Source of the DNA: Paramecium pentaurelia | Lineage: Eukaryota; Ciliophora; Oligohymenophorea; Peniculida; Parameciidae | Assembly: GCA_905183005.1 (NCBI GenBank) | Contig: CAJJDO010000054.1 | Location: 372,001-436,000 of the forward strand | Direction of reading: 5' to 3' | DNA: 64,000 nucleotides | Shown here: in pieces, positions 24,609 through 35,460 of the stretch | Position numbering within the stretch: the stretch's first letter is position 1 | Layout: every line of letters starts with the position of its first letter | Position numbers and translations under genes: made by a program | The notes under the pieces: generated by a model | What the model was told of the DNA's origin: nothing | The model's database searches: none | The model's input: only the letters and a program-made list of their open reading frames with translations

Positions 24609-25014
24609 TTTTGCCTAAATTTTAAGTTGTTTCATTGACAAATAACAATAAATTTTAATTATAAGACTATATTTTATAATAAATCAATTTATAATATGTT
24701 ATTTATTATAATTAGAGATACCCAATCATAAAAATGAATTATTTCAATTTTTATTTATGATTTATAAAAATATGAATGATGCTTAGATAATTATTTAAGT
24801 ATTTCAAAATTTTTCATATATTTATAAACAATCTCTATAAAGAATTTCACCTATATAAAATGGCTAAATTAATATAAGAATTCCTTATAGAGTTTTAATG
24901 CACATTTATTAGTAGAATATATAAATTTATTCTATGATGAAAATAAAAATTGAATAAAATCCAAATTCTTATTTTTGGTGTTTAGATATATCTACATTAA
25001 TTTAAAACTGATAA
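24609..25014. other. non-coding spacer
   Basis: About 400 bases between two minus-strand genes (start of the coiled-coil gene, stop of PRP17). Nothing recognised. Confidence 0.4.
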
Positions 25015-26712
25015 TCAATCCCATAATTTAAGTACTCCATCCCATCCACAAGTAACTACTTTACTAGGTTCAATAGGATGCCATTCAACACCTATACAAA
25101 CATTATCATGTGCCTAATTATTAAATAATGTATGATTACTTAGATAGTTCTATAACTTTTGGCTGTTTTCCAATCCCAAAAGAATACTCTACCTTCTGAA
25201 TCACCAGATGCTAAGAATTAACCATCAGCTGAGAATGTAACTCCACATGCATATCCTGCAGATACATGTCCTTTAAAATTCTTCTTTCTATTCATTCTGA
25301 AATTTCCAGCTTTAGTATCATAAACAATAATCTTAATTATTATTATTAATAAATTACTAAATTGTTACTTTATTATCCAACCCAATTAAGTCCAGATGGA
25401 TTAACAGCAGTAGCTGTAACTGCATGCATTTCAGGATCACTAATGTGTTTTATAACAACAGGGATTCCAAATTCCCAAATGAATAATTTTTTATCATCAG
25501 AACTAGAAACAAATTTTCTATTTTAATTAAAATATGTAATAGTGTTAATAGCTTGTAAATGTTCATCATAAACTAATGTTTATTATCCACTTCTAATATC
25601 AAATTATTTAATTCTTTTATCTGATGATCCTAAAAGAAAAGAATGTTGTTTAGCTGGATCTGGATTTAATCTTACACAATAAGGGAAATGTTATAAATTG
25701 ATAGTTTAAGTAACTTTACCATATTCTGTATCCCATACAAGTATTTTTTTATCATAACCAGCAGATAAAAATGTTCTACCATCATTAGAGAAATTTAGAT
25801 CTCTTAATGCTCCTTAATGACCATAATATGTTCTAACACATTATTTATTACCAATAATATCCCACATTTTAATTTTATGATCTAAACTACCACTCAACAT
25901 TAAATGACCAAATTTAGGAAAGAATTTACATACTTATACACCTTTAGTATGACCATGAAATGTTTATATACATCTTTTTGGTATATAACATGTATGATCA
26001 ACATATTTTAATTCAGGTGGAGGTGCTATAAATTATCTTCCACCAAATTATTCTGTTTAACTTACATGTTATTCCATATAAGGTACAAAATTTTCTTCTT
26101 ATTTTTTTGATTCATCTATCTTTTATTTTCTTTATTCTTCTAATTAATCTAATAATTTTTATTATTCTTCATTCATTTATATATTTTCAAATTATTCATC
26201 TTATTATCCTGCCCAAGGTCCCATAAATTCTCCTTTTGATGGATCATTTGCTTTCACTCTATTTTATTTTAATTCTTATTATTTTAATTTATCTTCTTTA
26301 TGCATACCTGCAAGTACATTTTTACTAAATAATGGATCTGCTGCATCTACATCATAACCTTCTTTCATTAAAGTAGATAATTCCTCTTATTTTTAATTAC
26401 ATGCTATCACTCTTCTATTTCTTTCTAATTTAAATTTATAATTATACCATTTGGATCCACTGCAAAACCATATACATTAAATTTATGAAATTATTCCTCG
26501 AATACTGCATCATTGTAATATACTGATTCAACATTTCCTGTTAAATGATTCTTTTTCTATCCCAAGAAATTATATGTCTTTGATAATTCAAGAGCTTTCT
26601 CTTCCTCTTTCTTCTTCACCAGATGTGAACAATCAACTTCAGGATTCACCAATATTGACTTTGGTTTGTTATCCATGATCTCTTGTTCATCATCACTATA
26701 ATCCACTAACAT
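25015..26712 (-). CDS. CDC40: pre-mRNA splicing factor PRP17 / CDC40
   Basis: 540 residues after introns 25114-25139, 25332-25357 (both 26 nt) and 26425-26447 (23 nt). PRP17 is a WD40 protein of the spliceosome needed for the second splicing step. The N-terminal part has the family's HKFNVYGFAVDPN, and DPSKGEFMGPWAG. The linker PKRCIHTFHGHTKGVQVCKF opens a seven-blade propeller: SLDHKIKMWD, YDKKILVWD, SDKRIKQFDIRSGQ, DDKKLFIWEF, then FKGHVSAGYACGVTFSADGQ and the conserved end VVTCGWDGVLKLWD right at the stop. Length and order equal CDC40. Divergent from the channel gene with only 97 bases between starts. Confidence 0.93.
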
Positions 26713-26809
26713 TATTAATTAATTATTTAATTAATTATCTTCTATCTTTATGATAAATTAATAAGTTAACTCTACAAAAACAGAACCAGTATAAAATAAT
26801 TATGATTTA
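26713..26809. promoter_or_regulatory. 97-bp divergent promoter region, PRP17 / channel
   Basis: Very short intergenic stretch between divergent starts at 26712 and 26810; it must serve both genes. It contains palindrome-like TTAATTAA runs (about 26715-26740). Confidence 0.45.
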
Positions 26810-29800
26810 ATGAGAGGTAGTTTGTATTTCATAAATAGGTCCATTTTAATATACTCCATTTACTATAGACCATCCAGGATAACCTGAGGATGATTATTCT
26901 GTTAAAGACCCAACTGTAAAGACATTAGATCGATCTAAATAGTGTTTATCACCATTTAATATCAATCATGAGGTTTCCTTTTTAATTACATTTCTCAGAT
27001 ATCCAATGAAAGAAATTCCTTCATCTAAGATTCAAGCAGCCTTTCATTATTGGCATTCAACTAAAAAAGTCTAGAGACCACTAAAGGTTTTTAAAACCAA
27101 AGGAAACTTAAAACAAAATTTGCAGAACTTTTAAAAGGCAAATTAAAATTGAATGATAAAGTAAAGAAATATTCTTATATTTTTGATTTGGCTTAATAAG
27201 ATAATACTCAATAATGTATTAAAAAATGTCAAAAGTTTTAGATGTATTATAACCGAACTCAAAATTAGTTAAATATTGGAGTATCTTATATCTATTGATA
27301 ATGATTATTTAAATTATCATCATCCCTTTATAAATTAAAGCCTTCTTTATGTTATTTCTTACACTTAAAGTAATAGATATACTATTGAACTCTATTTCTA
27401 CTTTTGCAATAAATGGAGAGATTGAAACTAAACTTATAGTGATCATAAATCATTATTGTAAATAATAATTGATATTTGATATAGTAATACATTAATATAA
27501 AATAATAGATTTTTCTTGGTTCCATCCTATTTTAACAAAACTATTGGAGCATAATTATTAATCTATTGAGTACAATCCCTAGACTTTTATAGATTTAAAA
27601 GAAAGTCTAATTGTAAATATCTATATTATAATTGATAGTGAATATAATATTTTTAATTAATTCTCGCTTTTAAGTATTTTAATAATAAAAGCAATTTTAC
27701 TGATCCACACTATAACATGTTTTTGGGTATTTAATATGCTAATTGAAAATGAGGATTCCTTTTTAGAATAGTATTTGCATTCCTTATATTATGTACTCAG
27801 TATTTTGACTTTCAATTCAGTTTTAATTGATGTAAATGATCAACAAAACATTATTGTATATTGTATCATTTCATTCTTATCTTTCATTTCTATTTCCTAT
27901 TTTTTATCCAAAATGCTAACAATTTTTAAGGAAGATGGATTAGATTAATAATTAAGTGAATTTATGACTTAAAATAATCTAGATTCAACTCTAAAATAAA
28001 AAATAATAAGTCATTTATTATATTAACCAAAATACATACATGATAAATTTATTTCAAAATTATCTAGTAATTTAATTTAAGAATATAAAATAAGTCAAAG
28101 ATCCAAATTAATAAACTAATATTTTAAATACTTTAATAAAAATACTATTAAATCTATTATTGATAATAGTTATGAAATAGTAACTTAACCTAATTAAACT
28201 ATAATATAAGAAGGTGTATTGGATGATTGTTCATTATATTTTATTTTAGAAGGTTTAGTGTGTTTGAAATCTAGGACTAATATCAAATTATAGATTTTGA
28301 AATAAAATGATTCATTTGGAGAAATAGGATTTTATACTTAAAAACCAAGAAATTTTACTATTCAAAGTGAAGGAGTAACTAGACTTTTGAAAATAGAAAG
28401 AACAACATTCTTATAGTGTTTAAACTTCAATGATAAAGTAAAATTAATTAATATTAATTAGTAATTGTTTTATTAATAGAGAGATAAAATATTATTTAAT
28501 TTAGGTTTACCAATTAAATGTGCATGTTGTTTAAGAGATGATCATATCATAACAAGATGTCCTTTATTAACATATAAACCTAATCAAAGTTTTATTTTAA
28601 AGAAGTTTATTTTCCCACATAAATAATTTAGGAAAGAATGTAATTATTATATTTATATTTTAAATATTTTTATAGATAAAAGAAGAAACTCTAAAGATAT
28701 GAGAGCATTAAATTTTTATTAATGTGCTTCACAATATGAAGTGGCATTTTTAAAATTATTCTCTGATCAATTACAAATATCATAACTTAGTCAATCATAA
28801 TTACCTTATGATGATTTTGCTATACGTGATTCAAATGTCAGTGCTAGAAGTCTAACCAAATTAAGTAGAGATAGATCAATTGTCAAATCCACTTCATTCA
28901 TGAAGTAATAATCTGGTTATGAATAATAATCCATGCCTAATAACACAGATAATTTATTGTATTCATAAAAATCATTAAAAGCTCTAATTTTGATTAAGAT
29001 AATGAATTTCAAATCATAAATAATAATTCAGATAAAAAGTATGATGAATTCGAATCATTAGTAAGAACTGATTAACAAAAAAGAACATTTGCAACTGCTG
29101 GATTTGGATCTTAAAGCTTAGCTGCTTCTAATAAAGATTTAACATAAAAATCTTTAAATATCATTCTGGAAAATGAAGATTCAGACAGTATCTCTGAATA
29201 AAAATCTAAATCTGTAGAAGAAGAGAATGTTGTTGATTCACCTCAAGATAAATTTGAAAGGAAAAATAATGATCCAAAATTAACATTCAATTACAATTTT
29301 GAAACTTAAATGAATGAACTTCAAAAGTAAAATTAAAGTCATCCTCGTTTATCTCGTCTAGGATCTGGCTCTATTAGATAATAAAGCTCAAGGAATAGTA
29401 CATATAAATATCCAGATATAATAAGTTAACGTTAAAATTCTTCTAGATCATTAACTTACAGCCCTATCCCATCTAATAGTTAAATTAAATCAGGAATGCC
29501 ATCCTCTAAACAGAATAGAAAGTCTACATTCTCCTTTCCCTAAAAATTAATTTAATAAACACGTTAAGTTGATATTGCTAATTTTGATGATAGTAGAAGT
29601 TAATAATAATAAAGACATTCAATTAGAAAAATCTCTACTAAAACTGGAACAAAGATTTCTATTATGCCCTCTTGTTTTTAACCATTCAGCTATGTAGATG
29701 TATTAATATCTAATTAAATTAAGTTACCTCTCTATGCTAATAACTCATTTGGATTAAATAATTTTGATTCTATGTATTCATTTGATTACTATTTGCCCCA

Positions 29801-29906
29801 TAATAATTATGAAGTTGCCATTTACAAGTATTTTATTGAATAATCTATTAAGAGCTAATAAATTTAGATATATTAGAGAAATCAATATTTCAAAGTATTT
29901 TAATGA
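26810..29906 (+). CDS. CNBD cation-channel-family protein with degenerate pore and CCHC knuckle
   Basis: About 1,000 residues. Introns: 26817-26838 (22 nt), 27216-27241 (26 nt), 28640-28675 (36 nt). An N-terminal cytosolic part with PEDDYSVKDPTVKTLDRS leads to S1 (WSILYLLIMIIQIIIIPLQI), S2 (LKVIDILLNSISTFAINGEI, the CNG/HCN-like pattern), S5 (LSILIIKAILLIHTITCFWV), a pore helix region (YYVLSILTFNSVLI) and S6 (IVYCIISFLSFISISYFLSK). A C-linker and cyclic-nucleotide domain follow (DDCSLYFILEGLVCLKSR, DSFGEIGFYTQKPRNFTIQS). Next is CACCLRDDHIITRC, a CX2CX4HX4C knuckle, and a long Ser/Gln-rich tail. The pore lacks GYG. One-base frame changes occur near 27063-27068 (A-run) and 28965-28981. Confidence 0.8.
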
Positions 29907-30217
29907 CTATCATCTATCAAATATGATTTAATTATTAAAATAAAAAAGATTGAAATCTATTAAAACTTATACAAGTTAAAAATAATTAGAATGATTATTT
30001 AATTAATTAATTATTAATTATATTTATTTATTTTCTTAATTTATTGCATCACATAAATTATAAAAACTTAAAGATTCGGTAAATCGCAAAAAATGTTTTG
30101 AACTTTATTTTGAATTATTTTCGTTTTGTCTCAAATACATATATGTATATATTAATTTCTAAACAAAATAAATATGATTTAATTAATTATCATAATTGCT
30201 AACTTTTAAATAATAAT
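29907..30217. other. non-coding spacer
   Basis: About 310 bases downstream of the channel; AT-rich, with a TTAATTAATTAATTA-type run (about 29998-30016). Nothing else recognised. Confidence 0.35.
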
Positions 30218-30535
30218 ATGGGATGCAATGTATAGAAAACAAAGAGTTAATCAAATAAACTTATTCAATATCCTTTAAAAGTATAATAAAATGCTATTAT
30301 AAATCATAATAATCAAGGCTAGATTAATGGATAAAAGAGTGATATTAAAGAAATAGATAATTTTATTGTCTAATAACCACAAATAGGCAGAAGACTTAAA
30401 CATATGGTTAGTGCAGATGAACTTCAAAAATTCATTAATAAAAAACAAAACATCCCTATAAGCCCTTTTGGATATATTAAAAATTCACCTAAATAAATAA
30501 AAAAATAGTCTTTGATGAACAGTCCAAAAATATGA
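30218..30535 (+). CDS. small Met-Gly-Cys protein A
   Basis: 105 residues, single exon, beginning MGCNVQKTKSQSNKL. Gly2-Cys3 is the classic context for N-myristoylation followed by palmitoylation, so attachment to a membrane is predicted. The rest is basic and Gln/Asn-rich, with RRLKHMVSADELQKFINKKQ and SPFGYIKNSPKQIKKQ; no known domain. It is the first of three MGC starts on the same strand within 1.9 kb. All interior TAA and TAG codons are read as Gln, so it is invisible to standard-code gene finding. Confidence 0.6.
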
Positions 30536-31122
30536 ATTTAATTATATCTATCTTTTTGATTAATGATTCTTGATTACTAAAACAAATTTGATATCAATTA
30601 TATAAACAAAGATAAGAAATCAAATGTTCTAAAAGTCATCAAATTCAATATTCTAATTTCTTCTTAAGAAGTTATGTTCCAAAGTCAGTTTAAGGCATAA
30701 TTGTAGACAAGATCAATTCAGATTTTGAATCGATAATCCTTGAATTTTCTAATAATATAATAATTCTATACTATATGATGATAAAGAATTCTTTAAAGAA
30801 GTAACACTAGTTCTTGTTTGGCATTATTATTGATTTAAATGCTTAAGAATATTTTACTAAATTTCTTGTAATTTAGCTGATTATTTTGAGTTCCTTTTTG
30901 TGTTCTCACTTTAATTAAGTTGTCCTCCATTTGATTTTGATGAATTACATCCCATTTGAAAAATCAATATTAAATTAAATAATAAAATATAAAAAATTCA
31001 TCTAAAGAATCATCAATATTTATTAATTGAAATCTTAAATTTTACATAGTTAATAAAGCTTTGTTTATAAGTACTAAGTATTTCAAATATATTTATATTA
31101 ATTTAAAAAGATTTTACTCCTT
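30536..31122. other. spacer between MGC genes A and B
   Basis: About 590 bases. Short ORFs exist on both strands (for example a minus-strand MPNKNQCYFF start near 30823) but none reads convincingly. No repeat seen. Confidence 0.3.
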
Positions 31123-31317
31123 ATGGGTTGTTCTGCTACTAAATAATAAACAAAGACTGTTTTAGAGCCAAATGAGAATCAATTCAAATCAAAAAATGAA
31201 GATTCTAAGGCTGAACTTAAATAATTTAGAATCAATAAAAATCCTATACTTTAAAGAAGAGCCAGCTAGAAAAGTCCTTTAACTAATCATGAGTCCTTTT
31301 TGACTAGAAATACTTGA
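31123..31317 (+). CDS. small Met-Gly-Cys protein B
   Basis: 64 residues beginning MGCSATKQQTKTVLEPNENQ, then a Lys-rich middle and NKNPILQRRASQKSP (a possible basophilic kinase site, RRAS). Predicted dual acylation at Gly2/Cys3. It closes at TGA 31315-31317, but the very next codon is ATG in the same frame, and that frame stays open for 89 more residues (next entry). Confidence 0.55.
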
Positions 31318-31587
31318 ATGCTTTACTTTTGTGTTGATTTATGTTCATATAAATTATCATAATCCTTTTTATTTGATTCATTTTAAACTAAAAATATAAT
31401 CAATTATGTTGATCTAACTCATTTAGAACCTCGACGTTTAAATAAAGAAGAAGCAGTAATGTACTTAGATATCTTACTTTAATTTCTAATTAAGTAGTAT
31501 AACATAATTTATAAAATTATTCATAAGAAGTAAGAAAGTATTCAGAGTAAGAATTTAGATGATAAAAAATGCAAATTTATATTTTGA
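31318..31587 (+). CDS. ORF in frame with, and abutting, MGC protein B
   Basis: 89 codons from ATG 31318 to TGA 31585-31587, directly after the TGA of MGC protein B and in the same frame. It contains a protein-like stretch THLEPRRLNKEEAVMYLDIL followed by LQFLIKQYN. Either an extension of B (by readthrough of the TGA or because that TGA is a sequence error), a separate tiny gene, or chance. No family recognised. Confidence 0.3.
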
Positions 31588-31824
31588 TCTTGAGAATAAA
31601 GATTTATTACAAACATTAGTGAAATTTTGAATTAATGTCAGAATTCTAATAATAATAATGATATTACTAATTTTATTTTAGTAATATATATTAATATATA
31701 TATATATATATATGTTTCTATAGTATATTAAAGACAATCTTAAATTGATGAATAATTAGAAATATAAATCTAATTCGACTCATTTATACATATATAAATA
31801 ATTAAAAATCATTTATTATTGCAT
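31588..31824. repeat. spacer with (TA)n microsatellite
   Basis: Contains an alternating TA run at about 31687-31711. No gene seen. Confidence 0.5.
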
Positions 31825-32127
31825 ATGGGTTGTGTTAGTTAAAAATAAAGTCCGATTTAACAGCAAAATAAATTTAGATTCCACAACTCTTCTTTTTCAA
31901 ATATTCATCAAAATAAAAAAGTGAATATTGAATCACCTTATACACCAGATAATAATAAACCTATTTTATTGTGTAGATCGATTGATATAACAAAAGATGA
32001 AGAATTTATTTTAAAAAGAGATAAGAAATTTATTGTTTCAAATAATGAATCGCCTACTACAACACCAAAATTTAATTAATCAAATTCAGTGTCTGTTGGA
32101 CAAAGAAAAAATATCAAATTGATGTGA
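31825..32127 (+). CDS. small Met-Gly-Cys protein C
   Basis: 100 residues, single exon, beginning MGCVSQKQSPIQQQNKF. Same predicted Gly2 myristoyl / Cys3 palmitoyl context as A and B. The middle is Asn/Ser-rich (FRFHNSSFSNIHQNKK) with PYTPDNNKPILLCRSIDITK and EEFILKRDKKF; the end is Ser/Thr-rich. No known domain. Beyond the N-terminal MGCx(x)(Q/K) start, A, B and C share composition rather than clear sequence. Confidence 0.6.
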
Positions 32128-33273
32128 AACCAACTTATCAAATATGAAGAATTTATGAATTTTTGTTGAATATATAAATATTGTTAACAACACTTAGATT
32201 ACCAGTCTTTTAATTTTTTATATTTTTAAATATCGATTAATTATTTTTACAGGAATATATTTAGATTTCATTAAAAATAACGAACTCATTTGTCCCTAAA
32301 TAATAATATTTGATTTTTTAATCAAATAAATCTTAATAATAAAAATCATTTATATAATATTAATTAAGTTAAATAAAATTATCTTACTCAAAGAATATTC
32401 ATGATTTGTATGTATTTTTGATTCAATTTCATAACTAATATAAGTTTGTAGAATATTGTTATAAAAACTTGTAAATTTGTATAATTAATATTTTATTTAA
32501 TTAATAATCATCCTTTGATCATAACAATAACTCTTAAGAAAAAGATAAAAGAAACAGTAATTCAATTTAAGATTATAAGAAATAGCAATCAAAGGTAGAT
32601 TATAGATCAATAAATTTGTGAAAATATTATTTTTGGTTAATCTTTCTAAATCATTCAGAAATAGGGTCACCAAAGATTTAAATCTTAGTTAACTATAGAG
32701 GATAGGGAAATTAGTAATTGAAATAATTTGTTAATTATCAACAATACCACTATTGTTTATTTGTTGATAAATAAATAATTTAATAGAGGATGAATTAATC
32801 TATAATTTATATAATGCTTTTAAATTAAAATATATTTTGAGGATTCTAAATAACTATTTATATAGAAAGAGTTTAATAAATCACATTTTTTAGTTCAAAA
32901 TCTAATTTGACATATGATACAAAAACCTATGGAGTAAGATTGAATAAATCATCATAAAAAATAAAATGATTTTTGTAATTATTTAATAAATGAATATAAT
33001 TATAGAGAAAACTTATATGACAATAAAAGTCTAGTAACAATTTAAAGATTTATTTTTTTAAAAACTTGCTAGATCTTAATTAATAAAAAACACTTTTAAA
33101 TAGCAAAGAGAGATGGAAGAATAATTATAAGATATAATAAAATAGTTAATAAATTGGTTATTTTAGAATGCTAATTAATTATTTTCTATAAAACTAAACT
33201 AAATGATTTATAATATATTCTAATTTAAAATATATGAGTTCATGTATAATTATTAAAAGTATTAAAATTATAT
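32128..33273. other. intergenic region with a weak plus-strand coding-like stretch
   Basis: About 1.1 kb downstream of MGC protein C. A plus-strand frame is free of TGA from about 32910 to 33294 and contains charged, helical text (QQREMEEQLQDIIKQLINWL), and another short open stretch lies at about 32540-32715. Neither has a clear start, and I recognise no family; they may be a decayed gene or an unrecognised intron-containing one. Confidence 0.3.
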
Positions 33274-34366
33274 GAGTAGGTAGTAAAATTGAATGAGTAA
33301 CAAATTGATTATCCAATTTGATTTAAAATATTATATTTATAATAATAAAATAATTAGTTAAAATACTATTATAATAAGAATAGAGTATAAGTAAATTGAA
33401 AATATATCAATAAGATCATTTGGTATTCCAATTAAAGATGAAACTATGTTATTTCAGAAAGTTGGAGATTCCAAATATTAAAAGATGAGAAATTAATAAA
33501 AATTCTTAAAATAATATAGATTTTTTATCTTTATTTTGAGTACAAGATTTGAAGGGAAAAGTATAATATTCTCAAGTCTTTTCATAGTTATTCATAAAAA
33601 ATTATATATGCACCCTTGTCTGAGAGATGTTGATTATTTTTATCTTTAGTTACAATATTGTCATCAAAATGATACCAAGTATTTTACCTTTATGCATATG
33701 CTACATAATGTCCTCCATTTAACTATCCCATATGTGAGATAACACCCTTCAAAGTATATTTTGTGTATTCAACATTTTCAGCACAAAACCTAAAGATTAA
33801 TTTAATAATATACTATTTAATATCGAGAATTTCTGGATAAGTTACTTCATCAGTAATCTTTTAGCTTTTAGGGAATTAAGTAAAGCGTTTAAGATGTAGA
33901 ATAAGATATTTTGGAGTCTAAGTGATTTATATCTTTCTAAGAACAGATTTATTAACAAATTAGCATTTATCACATTTCCAAGCATCATTGATTTACTCTT
34001 CTTTAAAATAGTTCTAAAGACAATCTTATAATTTAAATTCTCTGGGTATATAATATTTTGATAGAGGAAGATTCAAATCTAAAATTGGATCAAAGCCCTC
34101 ACTAATTTCTTTACATTTTAGACAATGTGATTTACTTGCTATCTAACCAGCAAATAAATCAGTTATTATATCAGGATTTCTACTTCTATAAACATCCCAA
34201 GCTTCTAAAGCATTTTGAAATTCTTCTTTTTAATATTTATTCTTTCCTACTAATTCTTGTTAAATTTCAGATAAGAGATATAATAAGAATTCATGAGCAT
34301 CTTACTATTATGAGTATTTAAATTTATTTAAACACATATTTTAAAGTTTCTCTACAGAAATAGCTG
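33274..34366. repeat. direct repeat copy 1 (assembly duplication)
   Basis: These 1,093 bases appear identical by eye to 34368-35460; the two copies are separated by one N (34367). A repeat that ends exactly at an N is best explained by two overlapping contigs joined without merging. It carries a second copy of the 3' half of the USP gene. Confidence 0.9.
33582..34366 (-). pseudogene. duplicate 3' half of USP gene (artefact of the join)
   Basis: Identical to the C-terminal half of the complete USP gene at 34676-36489, with stop at 33582-33584 and no 5' part: it breaks off at the N. It should not be counted as a gene. Confidence 0.85.
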
Positions 34367-34367
34367 N

Positions 34368-35460
34368 GAGTAGGTAGTAAAATTGAATGAGTAACAAATT
34401 GATTATCCAATTTGATTTAAAATATTATATTTATAATAATAAAATAATTAGTTAAAATACTATTATAATAAGAATAGAGTATAAGTAAATTGAAAATATA
34501 TCAATAAGATCATTTGGTATTCCAATTAAAGATGAAACTATGTTATTTCAGAAAGTTGGAGATTCCAAATATTAAAAGATGAGAAATTAATAAAAATTCT
34601 TAAAATAATATAGATTTTTTATCTTTATTTTGAGTACAAGATTTGAAGGGAAAAGTATAATATTCTCAAGTCTTTTCATAGTTATTCATAAAAAATTATA
34701 TATGCACCCTTGTCTGAGAGATGTTGATTATTTTTATCTTTAGTTACAATATTGTCATCAAAATGATACCAAGTATTTTACCTTTATGCATATGCTACAT
34801 AATGTCCTCCATTTAACTATCCCATATGTGAGATAACACCCTTCAAAGTATATTTTGTGTATTCAACATTTTCAGCACAAAACCTAAAGATTAATTTAAT
34901 AATATACTATTTAATATCGAGAATTTCTGGATAAGTTACTTCATCAGTAATCTTTTAGCTTTTAGGGAATTAAGTAAAGCGTTTAAGATGTAGAATAAGA
35001 TATTTTGGAGTCTAAGTGATTTATATCTTTCTAAGAACAGATTTATTAACAAATTAGCATTTATCACATTTCCAAGCATCATTGATTTACTCTTCTTTAA
35101 AATAGTTCTAAAGACAATCTTATAATTTAAATTCTCTGGGTATATAATATTTTGATAGAGGAAGATTCAAATCTAAAATTGGATCAAAGCCCTCACTAAT
35201 TTCTTTACATTTTAGACAATGTGATTTACTTGCTATCTAACCAGCAAATAAATCAGTTATTATATCAGGATTTCTACTTCTATAAACATCCCAAGCTTCT
35301 AAAGCATTTTGAAATTCTTCTTTTTAATATTTATTCTTTCCTACTAATTCTTGTTAAATTTCAGATAAGAGATATAATAAGAATTCATGAGCATCTTACT
35401 ATTATGAGTATTTAAATTTATTTAAACACATATTTTAAAGTTTCTCTACAGAAATAGCTG
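34368..35460. repeat. direct repeat copy 2 (assembly duplication)
   Basis: Second copy of 33274-34366, offset 1,094 bases. This copy is continuous with the 5' half of the USP gene. Confidence 0.9.

Noticed and set aside
27060..28985. Programmed +1 frameshifting as in Euplotes
   Set aside because: Euplotes shifts occur at AAA-TAA/TAG with those codons as stops. Here TAA/TAG are sense, and breaks sit at simple A-runs without a common slippery site.
33274..35460. Segmental duplication or transposon
   Set aside because: Copies look identical, end exactly at an N, and have no terminal repeats or transposase; an unmerged contig overlap fits better.
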